DNA of 64,000 bases. Origin: Pseudorasbora parva. Its lineage: Eukaryota > Chordata > Actinopteri > Cypriniformes > Gobionidae. The DNA is taken from the NCBI RefSeq assembly GCF_024679245.1, contig NC_090191.1, positions 37,195,138-37,259,137 of the forward strand. Direction: 5' to 3'. Positions within the stretch are counted from its first letter, which is position 1; every line of letters begins with the position of its first letter. A program made the position numbers and the translations under genes. Below the pieces are notes generated by a model. It had not been told where the DNA came from. It ran no database searches and was given only the letters and a program-made list of their open reading frames with translations. Positions 52,581 to 64,000 of the stretch are shown here, piece after piece.

Positions 52581-52666
52581 GTGAGCGTGAAGTCCATCAT
52601 GCATTATATGGAGAGCTCATTAAAAAAGTTTTAGTTATTCCTTTTCATACACCCTTTCCTTTTCAG

Positions 52667-52815
52667 CACGCAAAAACCTCAATGACGTGGCCAATCAGAG
52701 GAAGCTGGACATAATGAATAATGTGGCCACAGGGTTTGTGTTTCTCACCGTCATCATCAACATCTTCATCACCGCTTTTGGAGTGCAGAAGACAGGGCTC
52801 TATCCTAAACAGTAA
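52667..52815 (+). CDS. ninj2: Ninjurin 2, terminal coding exon
   Basis: After a short 86-bp intron with acceptor CCTTTTCAG (ends 52666), the frame continues (A)RKNLNDVANQRKLDIMNNVA, then the second membrane helix TGFVFLTVIINIFITAFGVQ, and ends KTGLYPKQ with TAA at 52813. The end KTG after FGVQ matches the NINJ2 style (FGAHKTG in human) rather than NINJ1 (FGVQKPL). Exons 2 and 3 encode 119 residues; with either candidate first exon the protein is 131 or 155 residues. Reading frame, splice phases and both membrane segments are intact, so the gene looks functional. Confidence 0.95.
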
Positions 52816-53212
52816 ACTGCCTGTATAAGAGCCTACATGTGAAAAAATATAAAAGTTGAATATGTCTGCTACAGTATGATAAGTCAACTGAGTTTTAATC
52901 AAATCAAATATTGTTTCATGTTCATGTTGTTTGGTTTAATGGTCTCAATAATAGTTATTATGATGAAGGTCCCGTCCATTCATGAAGGATTTCGTTCTGG
53001 CTTTGATATTTGTTATTTACTATACAGAAGACACAATTATTTTAAAGTCTTTTTTTATATTTCTTCAGAGGGCATTATTTTAGAGTCTTTAAACTTTCAT
53101 TTATCATAGACTGTATAGAGATTTACAGTTCCTAGAAGTAAAATTAATAATAGCATGAATGCATCATCTATAATAAGTATTCTATATTCATCCTGCCAAT
53201 TGTAAAACTTAT

Positions 53213-53218
53213 AATAAA
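53213..53218 (+). terminator. Candidate poly(A) signal of ninj2
   Basis: AATAAA about 400 bp after the ninj2 stop codon; the intervening AT-rich sequence has no other gene and would be the 3'UTR. It is just upstream of a tetranucleotide array. Confidence 0.5.
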
Positions 53219-53260
53219 CGTTTATCATGAAGTACTCAGCTGTTTTCCATCCAGTTTACT

Positions 53261-53440
<180 letters not shown>

Positions 53441-53722
53441 GCTTTGATGTCACACGATCATTTGAAACAGAAGTATTTTGTAACATTATAAATGTCTTTC
53501 ACTTTTGATCAATTTAATATTAATAATTGAATGCTTCTTTCATCTACTACAGAATAAGCTCTACTGACCTCTAGTGGAATAAATATTCATACACAAACAG
53601 GCAAATGAAAACAAGTAATACAAACATTAGAAAGTACAGTTCAAGTAATGATGGGGTGTAAATGGAATTGGTTTGCTTTTGTACATGGTTTAGAGGCTCA
53701 TTTATAAACTGCTCTCGGTTAA

Positions 53723-53981
53723 AGGGATAGTTCACCCCAAAATTAAAATTCTCTCATCATTTACTCAACCTAAAGTTGTTTCATACCTGTTTGAATTTCT
53801 TTCCTGAAGACAAAAGTAGATATTTTAAAAGAATTTGGGTAAGCAAACAGTTGTTGGGCCCACAGTATTTTATTCTTTATTTTATGGAAGTCAATAGGTC
53901 CCAACAACTGTTTACAAGTTTGAAACAACAGGATGGCGAGTAAATGATGACAGAATTTACATTTTTGTGTGAACTATCGCT
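53723..53981. mobile_element. TTAA-flanked MITE with inverted ends, 259 bp
   Basis: TTAA occurs at 53719-53722 and 53982-53985. The termini AGGGATAGTTCACCCCAAAA and (reverse complement of the right end) AGCGATAGTTCACACAAAAA match at 17 of 20 positions. Inside, CCCAACAACTG / CAGTTGTTGGG motifs form an inner palindrome. This is a complete copy of the repeat whose fragments lie at 27395 and 44328. Confidence 0.75.
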
Positions 53982-54649
53982 TTAAGGGAACTGAACAAAA
54001 GAGAACATCCTGAACCTGTTCATTGTCCTCTGGGTCTGTGAGTCCTTTTCCTGCAGTCACGCTTCAGTTACAGCAATATCAGTCAAATCCCAGATTACAC
54101 TCAGAAGACCAGCGCTGGAGGAGGTCTTCACAGCAACTGTGCACATATAAATATATGCCGGAAATACAGAAAAGGTTTTAAGATTTCATGATGGGTAAGT
54201 CTCAACAGAATGGATGTTGTTCAAACTGTTTATATTTACATTTGAATTGAATTTGAATTATTTGAATATGAATTATTTAGGATTTAAAAGAGTGAACAAG
54301 TAAGAGTGAATCTAATATTAATAATATATGATATAATGCCACGAGTATCATATTAATTAAAGGTGAAACTAATAAATATAACAGTCATGAAAAAAATTAA
54401 GAAATTTCAAATGTTTGGGAAACATTTTACACCTGGACTGACACTTTGAACATGATTCTGTTAAAATGACTGATGGTCACATTTTACACATGGCTGTCGA
54501 ACGATGAATTGCAAATAATTGCATCCAAAATAAAAGTTTTTGTTTACATAATATATGTGTGTGTATATTTGAAAACACACACATACATATTTAAGAACTA
54601 TATTTAAGAACATGTATTTACTGCATATCTATTTATATAATTTATATTA

Positions 54650-55920
54650 CAAACCAGATTCCAAAAAAGTTGGGACACTGTACAAAATTGGGAATAAAGG
54701 AATTTAAATCATTTAAATCATTTTCAAATTTCATAAACTTATATTTTATTCACAATAGAATATAGATAACATATCAAAGGTTGAAACTGAGACATTTTTA
54801 AATGCCATGCCAAATATTGGCTAATTTTGGAATTCATGAGAGCTACACATTCCAAAACAGTAGGGACCGTTAGCTATAAGAGGCCAGAAAAGCTAAATGT
54901 ACATATAATGACTCACTGGAGGACCGATTTACAACTTCTCAGAGTGACAGTGTCTCTCAGAAGTCAAGATGGGCAGAGGATCACCGATTCCCCCAATGCT
55001 GCGGAGAATAATATTGAAGCATCAGAAAGGAGTTTCTCAGAGAAAAATGGCAAAGAGTTTAAATTTATCATCATTTACAGTGCATAATATCATCCAAAGA
55101 TTCAGAGAATCTGAAACAATCTTTGTGCATAAGGGTCAAGGCCGGAAAAACTGGATGGCCGTGATCTTCGGGCCCTTAGACGGCACTGCATCACATCGAG
55201 GAATGCTACTGGAATGGAAATCACAACATGGGCTCAGGAATACATCCAGAAAACATTGTTGGTGAACACACTGTGCCATTCGCCGTTGCCGTCTAAATCT
55301 CTATAAAAAAGAAGCCATATCTAAACATGATTCAGAAGCACAGGTGTTTTCTCTCTGCCAAGGCTTATTTAAAATGGACTGTGGCAAAGTGGAAAACTGT
55401 TCTGTGGTCAGACGAATCAAAAAGTGAAGTTTTTTTTTTTTTAAACTGGGACTATAGAGGACAAGGACAACCCAAGTTGTTATCACCTCTCAGTTCAGAA
55501 GCCTCCATCTCTGATGGTATGGGGTTGCATGCCATAAGGTATATCCAAGTTCTAGACATTCTCTTTCAGGGAAGACCTTGCATTTTCCAACATGACAATG
55601 CCAGACCACATACTGCATCAATTACAACATCATGGCTGTGTAGAAAAAGTATCCAGGTACTGAAATGGCCAGCCTGCAGTCCAGATCTTTCACCCATAGA
55701 AAACATTTGATGCATCATAAAGAGGAAGATGCGACAAAGAAGACCTAAGACAGTTGAGCAACTAGAAGCCTGTTTTAGACAAGAATGGGAAAAGAGTAAC
55801 TTGTCTCCTCAGTCCCAGACATTTGCAGACTGTTATAAAAAGAAGAGGGGGTGCCACACAGTGTTAAACATGGACTTGTCCCTACTTTTTTGAGATGTGT
55901 TGATGCCATGAAATTTAACA
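54650..55920 (+). pseudogene. Tc1/mariner-like element with broken transposase
   Basis: It starts at a TA target (54648-54649) with CAAACCAGATTCCAAAAAAG and ends near CTACTTTTTTGAGATGTG (55887). The transposase is read on the plus strand in pieces: an N-terminal helix-turn-helix part from 54969 (MLRRIILKHQKGVSQRKMAK, SSFTVHNIIQRF), then from about 55330 the catalytic core with KTVLWSDES (first Asp), a degraded GMGLHAIRYI segment, FQGRPCIFQHDNARPHTA (second Asp) and KWPACSPDLSPIENI (third acidic residue), followed by a stop. A poly-T run with frame changes (55433-55442) and deletions inactivate it. It is a different family from the fragment at 35589-36290. Confidence 0.88.
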
Positions 55921-55972
55921 TTAAATTATAAAAAAAATCTTAAATAATAATTGTATTTACAATAATTGTAAT

Positions 55973-56322
<350 letters not shown>

Positions 56323-56399
56323 TGACATTTATATATATAAATTTGAAGCCCAATGAATACAACCAGCATCTCAACCTCAATCTATGTGGTGCCCCCTTG

Positions 56400-56652
56400 C
56401 ATAGAAGCGCTCGTGCACGGTCATGGAGGCGGTCATGGAGGCCAGTGTCGGGAGCGCGCATCCCGGTTCGTTACGTCACTTGAAGCGCCCTGGCTGGTAG
56501 ATCTGGCAAAGAGAGGAAGAAAACGACAGAAGTACTCTAAAACAGGGCTTTCCCCGCGCTTATCAGCTCTCAAAGTGCTAACGGTCCGTCTACAACACTA
56601 GATACAGGGCACAGCCATCTCACCAAACCGGACTAACCTCTTGTGAAATAAG
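56400..56652 (+). promoter_or_regulatory. Candidate promoter and non-coding first exon of an unidentified gene
   Basis: CpG-rich sequence (GGGAGCGCGCATCCCGG at 56450; GGTTCGTTACGTCACTTG near 56466, with a CRE-like TACGTCAC) leads into a stretch ending at a strong donor, AAATAAG/GTAAGG, at 56652/56653. CpGs continue to about 57210 (GCCCCGGCGGTG, GCGTCCGCGAGGCGG, TCTGTGACGTCAG). No good coding frame reaches the donor, so a 5'UTR exon is inferred. The downstream gene would lie beyond 64 kb or in undetected small exons. Confidence 0.3.
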
Positions 56653-57214
56653 GTAAGGAGCTTTTCAAAGTGAATTTCCTCAGCTGAAGAGTCTGAACTG
56701 CTCGGACACAGCCCATTGATAGTGTGGGATTATGTGGAGATATATCTGTATATCGCACACTAACGGTCTACATAGGTTCGTATGTGCCCAAACAAACTAT
56801 ATGGAAGGTAAATAAACCTGATATGTCTCAATATGCGCACGAGAGACTGTTCAAATGAAAAGCTGTTGCGCCAGCAAGCAATGGAGGAACAGGAGGAGGG
56901 AAAAGAAGAAAAATACACATATGTTCCCATGTAAGAGAAGGAGCACAGGAGTCTGTTTCCATTCTCGGGTTTATGAATCGACATAAACAGACAATCTGGA
57001 CACTGTTGTGTGTTAAAAAACCGCTAAGAATCCGTCCAAAGCTTCAGCCCCGGCGGTGTGAAGCTTCTTCAAGAAGAAACATTGTAACTACATGTGCATT
57101 TCAAACTTTCAGTCCTGATTTATCAGCTTTTTAACCCGTAAAACAAATTTAAAGCGTCCGCGAGGCGGTTATAAAATAGTCGCGAATTGTCTCCTCACTC
57201 TGTGACGTCAGCAG

Positions 57215-60200
57215 GAAAATATGTATCGGTTACAAAATATCTCAGACGATCCCGCTTCATTAAAATAGTAAAGTATCTTCTCACTGGGGAAGTATTTACC
57301 CAAACTCCAAACGGAGCAGTTGTGTTTATTACTGAGCAAAAAACAAACACGACAGTTTTGTTTAAAAACAGATGATGTTGTTATATTGCTGAATCAATCA
57401 AGTGTCATTCCTGACCGAGTCTCGTTTAGAATAATGTGATTGGCCCCTCTGTTAAAGATCCAAACGCCCCTCCCTTAACATTTTTAATGACAATTACAAT
57501 TAAATAATAATTATTTAAGAGGGTACATGTAATATTTGCACTCCTTTATTAATATTTTAGTTCTTATTTTGTCTTTATATTTTTAATATGATTAGATTAA
57601 ATGTGTATATATATATATATATACATTTAAAAGTAAAATATTTGGTGATTAAACAATTTAAACTTTTTTTCATTATTTTTCGACTAATTCTGTACAAATA
57701 AGAAAACAATCTGAGATCTTTTTTATTATTAGGATGTTCATGTATTATGAATCAGTCAAATGCAGTGATTCAACAGGTGATATTCAGATCAGTGCTCTGT
57801 GTTGTTGATTCAGTGAAAGCCGGTGTCTGTGTAAATGTTCCCCCATGTCTGCTCACATGACGTATCACACACATTCTGCTGTGAAAATTGTCAGTAGATA
57901 GACCAACAGTGATTTGATAACAATGCCGAGCAAGTGCTTTCTTGCTGTTGTGTGTATCTCAGCAGTTTGTTCCCCAGTTGCAACATTAGACCTTTATGTT
58001 CAATCTTCTGGATCAATCCTGTATGTCGGTATGACTGGGCAGCTTGTGTCAGGAAGTTGAAATCAGGGTCTTAAGGCCCATTTAGACTTCATTTTCCACG
58101 TTCCACTCCGACTCGCACGCAGACGTGTCCACATGGCTTTCAATGTATATTCAACCACAGATGTGCAAGGATGGATGCGCTCGACACATGCACACAGTAT
58201 CATTGCTTTTTTATACGTCAGAGGACAGCACCAGTGTCATTTACAGGACGTTTGCTCGCAAGGATAGAAGAAAAAAGATCCACAATTGCATCCAAAGTTT
58301 AAAACAAGAACCAAAAAAGAAAAATAGGTAGATGGTTAAGCTGCTTATTTACTGTTTTGTATCACTCTTTCTGTACTCGTCCTTTTCTGGACAGTACATC
58401 ACAATGGTGCTACTTCGTATTGCCACTTCTACACTGCACTGTTGTGTGTCTCTGTCAGTGCGGTTACAAAAAATGAGTTTGAGGTCTCTGCAGAACAAAA
58501 GTTGCCAGTTTTAAATTTGTGGGCATTTTCAGACTGGTGGGTGTTTCTGAGTCATGCAATAAAAATGATACTCTTTACCAAACCCCACCCCCAACAAGCA
58601 TCACTGTGCCGTGAGCTAATCAGGTAATGGTCGAAAATTCGCCTCGGTTATCCATCTGTTGCTCTATCTATCGTTCTAGCTATCCATCCATCCATCCATC
58701 TATCCATCCATCCATCCACCCATCCATCCATGATTTTATTATTTTATAAAGTTTCCTGGGGTATACTTATAATGTTTGTAATGCTTTTTACATAAACAAG
58801 TCAAATTTCTAATAATTTAGAAATAAAATGCATTTTTCCTACCCTGATTTGAACATTCAGTTTGAAGGGGAGTGTCTGCTGTGAGACTTCAGTATAATCG
58901 TCTACTGCTGTGATTGGCTAACGTCTTTTGCATATGAAATAGCTAAGCTAAATATAACGTCCAGAACTCAGTCTGATAAACTCGTTCTGTTTGATTGACA
59001 GCTCCAGCCATTGTTCTCTGATGCCTTAGGCAAGACAAGTTTATTTATATAGCACGTTTCATACTCAATGATAATTCAAAATGCTTTACACAGAAAAAAA
59101 AGGTCAAATAAATAAATACAAATAACCTGAATTGCCTAGTTTAGGGTACCTCTACCTATATAATTTAATCACAGTTTAAATAACAGGGCCTTAATTTATG
59201 AAAAATCTTCATGCAATCATCTCAATGCAAAGAGTGGAAGAAATGAAACTATTGGCAATTGGAAAAATGCATTTGTGCACCAATGATTTTGGGTCTGTCA
59301 CAACCTTCTATAAGCAAAGTGATCACACAATTACAGCAATTACAGAACCTTATGTGTCGCAATTAATTTCCTATCAAATACATTGTCAACATCAACAGCA
59401 TGGTAAATAAAAGATAAAGATTATATAATATTTATGAGTGAGAGAGCAAAAGAGTATGGTAAAACGTTGCCTGTAATTTGGTTTATAGAATTTATACTTA
59501 AAAGCATTTTTTTCCCCTTCTTGAACAGCCAATCACATTCTTCAAAGGACTGTGTCATGCGTCAGCCCCGCCTCCTCACTAAGATCCGAGTTTTCGTATT
59601 TTCCTCGTTCAGAGTTGCTCTCAGATCGGTCCCAAGACCCCTATACGTAGAAGTTTTTAAGGTAAATTAGCAGCTTTCTGAGAGGATTCGTAGAAACTTT
59701 AGAAACACGGGCCCAGATTATTTTCATCCTACTAAGAGAAACAATGTGAAGTTGACCGTTTACTGACAATAAATGATTTTGAGACCAAAACATCTGTAGG
59801 CCTAAATATCTTTATTTTTCTGAATATCCATTACATGAATCATATACAGATCAGAAGTCCCTGGTGATTTTGATTAGACATGTACACATAATCCATACAT
59901 CTCAAACGATCTGTAACAAGGCAGTGAAACCGTAGAAACCTTTTAACTCACATAAGTGTGTTGCGCTGTTCCTGTCGGGTCCAATATAAGGCACAGCATG
60001 TTTTTTATTTTTTTATTTCAGGCTCTCTGCAAATCCAATGCAGCTACTGTGTTTTTCCTCAACCTGGCAACATTTGCACTCTTCATGTTTATCGCTGAGT
60101 TGCTCTATCGAGTGTTAGCTTCACATCTGTTTTTTACCTACTACTACCTGCTTGTCATGCTTGAAAAAAATGGGCGGGGCTACTGAACTTTAGGGTTCTT

Positions 60201-60850
60201 GATGACACCAAGCTAGGAAGAAGCTAATCTCTTCCTTTGGCTTCTGCTGTCTGTTCAGTGATGAGGGTGACTGAATAATAATACTGATAATAATACATTT
60301 TGGTCTAAAACCACTTTTAATACAGAAACATGATAGGTGCCAAAGGTGAAGATGTTTGTTTTAATAAATTGAGACCTATTATCAAGATGAACTGCTGAGA
60401 TTAGACTGTATATGATTGACTTGTCTCTCCTTCTGTGAGAATTTTTTTTTTATATTCCTTCTCTGGACGGTGTAAAACATGAGAAATACAGGGAGGGTGA
60501 CTGGTTCTTAGATACTGAGACATGCAGGAAAGTTTGTCTTGTGTCAGCGTGTACCAGCATGATTTTCTTTCTCAAGGGAAGGTGTTGTTCTACTAGTGTT
60601 TTGAGGCTGATGAAAAATGTATTTTTACTTTTGGGTGCAATCTGGTGTGCTGTAGGGGTCATATGATGCTTTTTAACGTTTTCCTTTGCCTTTGTATCCG
60701 TTTGTGCAAGGGAAATGCATAGTTACAAAGCTCAGTCTCCCACAAACTGATTTATTCTAACAGAGAACACTGATTCAGGACTGCCTAAAACGCTTTGGTC
60801 AATGTCCGGATATTACTTCCTCAAACATCATGTCACAATATTAAATATTA
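57215..60850. other. Intergenic; no gene seen
   Basis: Contains a (CATC)n-type array at 58682-58731 and a common fish repeat tail at 59038-59095 (TTTATTTATATAGCACGTTT ... AATGCTTTACAC). A hydrophobic frame at 59956-60186 is discussed under rejected items. Confidence 0.5.
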
Positions 60851-60852
60851 GC

Positions 60853-60855
<3 letters not shown>

Positions 60856-60900
<45 letters not shown>

Positions 60901-61025
60901 TGTTTGATTTATATAGCGCTTTTCAAGGCACTCAAAGCGCTTTACATTGAAGGGGGAATCTCCTCAACCACCACCAATGTGCAGCATCCACCTGGATGAT
61001 GCGACGGCAGCCATATTGCGCAAGA
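60856..61025. repeat. (AAT)n microsatellite followed by a dispersed repeat tail
   Basis: AAT units (60856-60898) lead into TTTATATAGCGCTTTTCAAG, CACTCAAAGCGCTTTACATT, CCACCTGGATGATGCGACGG and CAGCCATATTGCGC. This conserved tail is common in fish genomes, probably the 3' end of a retroelement. The array at the junction suggests a retroposed end. Confidence 0.6.
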
Positions 61026-61387
61026 ACGCAACATCCATGTCACAATATGAAATATTAGCATAATATCCATCCAAATGCATACACAGGACAAAAGTGTCAT
61101 GTCACTTAATCATTAATAAATTATAAATTTGTTCAGCATTCAGCTGCAAATATATTTCAACTAGACCGAGACGATATCAGTCCGCTTCAGCTATGTGTAT
61201 ATTAGTCTGCATCAGTCAGTAACTTGTTGGCATGTCTGTTTAATCATGCTAATGTGAATAGCCTTTATATAGTTCTGTTGTTTGTTCTGAGAATAGAAAT
61301 TATTTTATTGTCCTTGGTGGAATTCCTCTACAACATTCTAAAAGAACATCCAGCAGCATTCATTTCCACATTAGGGCAATAACCCTC

Positions 61388-62111
61388 CATCCCAATTCGC
61401 ACTCATATTAAATAGTATTTGAAAATAGAATTATTATGTCCAAAATCGTAGTATACTGAAAAGAGTATTCCAACGATACCCGGATGGTTTACTGTTTCCG
61501 GTCAGAATTCGAAGTGCAGATCGTCTCGCACTAACGGCTGGTATTGCCCAATCCTGGATGAGGATTCGATTGGAACTACAAACACGGGTAAAAAGTGTTA
61601 AAAACAAAACAAAAACATGACAGATGTGCGAGTCAGACGGTTAAGTAGAGAGGTTTAGATAAAGATTTGAGGGAACAATTATCAGTATTTAACCTGACGA
61701 AAAGATATTTATTCAGTGCCACGTTATATTTCACCTGCAGCAGCATTGTGAACTTTTGTAATGATACGTTTGGGCATTAACTTTAAACTGCAATCATGAT
61801 ATTATATCATTATATTTAAACTGCAAACATGATCCACAAATGGCAAAACGACGTGCGGCTACATTTCTCTCCGATACGGTAGGAAATGAATCTGAATGTG
61901 GAGGATTTGAACTGTGATGATGATTGACAGCAGTTTAAACGGTGACGGGATACACGTAACTAAGTGACAGAGTCCGTTAATGTTGACGAAGTAGTATGTC
62001 CCAAAAGCTTGCATACTCTTCTGCTACACACTCAAAAGTATGTACTTTTTCTTTACAAAAAGAGTACATACTTTTAGGACGTAGTATAAGTAGGCGAATT
62101 AGGACGCAGCA
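61388..62111. mobile_element. TIR element, about 720 bp, non-autonomous
   Basis: Left end ATCCCAATTCGCACTCAT; the reverse complement of the right end reads GTCCTAATTCGCCTACTTAT. Similar AGTATACT / GTAGTATA motifs flank both ends. No transposase frame. The family style (CCCAATTCGCATACT) is common in cyprinids. No TSD was resolved. Confidence 0.6.
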
Positions 62112-62523
62112 TAAGTGTTAATCAACACTAGAGCGCCACCTTCAGGCTAAATAATGCAAGGATGTTAGACTTTGGCCAGTATGTCTGTGTGTTGAGCGAT
62201 TCAAATATAAAGCTTACAAAATGTTTATTTTGAACTAGCGCTTAGACCCGTTCTGCTCAAGTCGTGCTTGCAAAGTTGGTTCAGATCATCCGCATTTTTC
62301 AGAGTCCAAACTAATATGGTAAAACCAATGACATTATTATTAGTAATAATGTGCTTACACATGCTTTGAAGCCTTTGAAAGCTGAAGCTCATGTTTGTTT
62401 TTAAGGGTTTTACATTGGCCAATCACAACGCACTGGGTCTGCTGGCCAATCAGAGCACTCAGCTTTTTGGGAGGAGGGGCTTTGTAGAAATTAGTGCATT
62501 TCAGACAGACTGGGCTGCTGCTA

Positions 62524-63089
<566 letters not shown>

Positions 63090-63129
63090 ACATATATATA
63101 CATACATACATACATACATACATAATGTT

Positions 63130-64000
63130 TTTTTTAAATATATATATATATTAAAAATGTATTTAGTTAAAAATTTGTTTTCATTTATCAGTTGATATTA
63201 GCTAGATTTACTTATTAATGCTTATTTCCTTTTTTATTTTTAGATTGCTTTTGCCATAAACTAACACTCAGAGTTAATCTTTATAAACACTAATAACTTA
63301 ATAACACTGTTAAATGTAATCTTTATCAAATCTCCAAATGAATCCATTTTCACTCTGCACATTATAATGTTGTGATGCTTAAAATCAGTTGTAGCTTTTT
63401 TTAAATTATTGATTTGATTAGATTTTTTATTTATTTTGAATGTATTGATAATATATATTTATTAGTAATTTTAAAAAATCTCTCTTTTTATATTGTTTTT
63501 GCCATTATTTAACACTCACTTATAGTTAATATTTATAAACACTAATCACTTATTAAGAATTTTAAATGTTGTTAAATCTCAGAATGAATATCCATATTTC
63601 ATACTGCACATGTTGAGGCCTAATTTATTCCTGTAGCATTTAAAATGATTAGTTTGAGTTTAGTATTTTATTTTGAATTTATTTAGTCATTAATATTTTA
63701 ATCTATGCTATTTTATGTAATATATTAACTATTGGCCTTAACAAAATAATTATTGATTGATCTGATCTATATCAGCCAGAATTGTAATACCTGTGCATCC
63801 GTAATGTTAATTTGAAATATCATATTAGCACAGCGCGCTAGTTAAAGCAGCGGCACAATTTTCATGAGTGACATCACCTCAGTTGTGTGTCCTCTGCTGA
63901 CACTCACTGTACAAATCTCAGCTCCCACATTTCATGACGTCTTTCACAATCACATCTACGTAAAATTCAATAGCAGCTCTGTGACTGTGCTGAGCAGGCC
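63130..64000. other. Intergenic; no gene seen
   Basis: AT-rich sequence with two loosely similar halves: AACACTCAGAGTTAATCTTTAT at about 63264 resembles AACACTCACTTATAGTTAAT at about 63510. This suggests a diverged tandem duplication of about 250 bp. No exon recognised. Confidence 0.35.

Noticed and set aside
59956..60186. Hydrophobic frame after a TTTATTTCAG acceptor, FFLNLATFALFMFIAELLY
   Set aside because: The acceptor-like sequence and a membrane-like segment looked like an exon, but there is no matching donor in frame, no known family, and T-rich DNA readily encodes such residues.

Overview
The window looks like nuclear DNA from a ray-finned fish, most probably a cyprinid relative. The clues are single vertebrate exons separated by very long non-coding stretches, many long TA, GT and tetranucleotide microsatellites, and a dense load of Tc1/mariner, hAT, PIF/Harbinger-like and TTAA-flanked non-autonomous DNA transposons of the kinds common in cyprinid genomes. 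There are no operons, bacterial promoters, CRISPR arrays or recognisable RNA genes.

Only two protein-coding genes can be named with confidence, and they lie head to head. On the minus strand, 18092-17361 is the first coding exon of a WNK1-type kinase, ending at a clean donor within the N-lobe of the kinase domain. The next exon was not found, so positions 1-17360 are read as part of WNK1 intron 1. A CpG-richer block at about 19.0-19.9 kb is the likely WNK1 promoter region. On the plus strand is ninjurin 2 (ninj2): two contiguous, exactly spliceable exons at 52370-52580 and 52667-52815, with two competing candidate first coding exons far upstream (21002-21109 and 26850-26885). The divergent arrangement matches the human NINJ2-WNK1 neighbourhood.

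Layout: 1-17.3 kb, WNK1 intron 1 (a LINE tail at 5.6-5.9 kb, a Myb/SANT-bearing Harbinger-like relic at 9.6-10.2 kb, a TIR element at 14.0-14.6 kb); 17.36-18.09 kb, WNK1 exon; 19-20 kb, promoter region; 21-52.4 kb, probable ninj2 first exon(s) and a giant intron full of transposons; 52.37-53.2 kb, ninj2 terminal exons and poly(A) signal; 53.2-64 kb, intergenic DNA with microsatellites, a broken Tc1 element nested in an older palindromic element, a possible promoter with a first-exon donor at 56.65 kb, and more small transposons.

The most rewarding structure is the transposon stratigraphy. Several insertions can be placed to the base by their target-site duplications (TSDs): hAT elements at 24700-25104, 32178-33443 and 46354-47929, and a Harbinger-like element at 51813-52199. 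There is a three-level nest at 31.8-34.2 kb. I saw no convincing undescribed gene system. Most of the other open reading frames are chance, repeat-derived or antisense.
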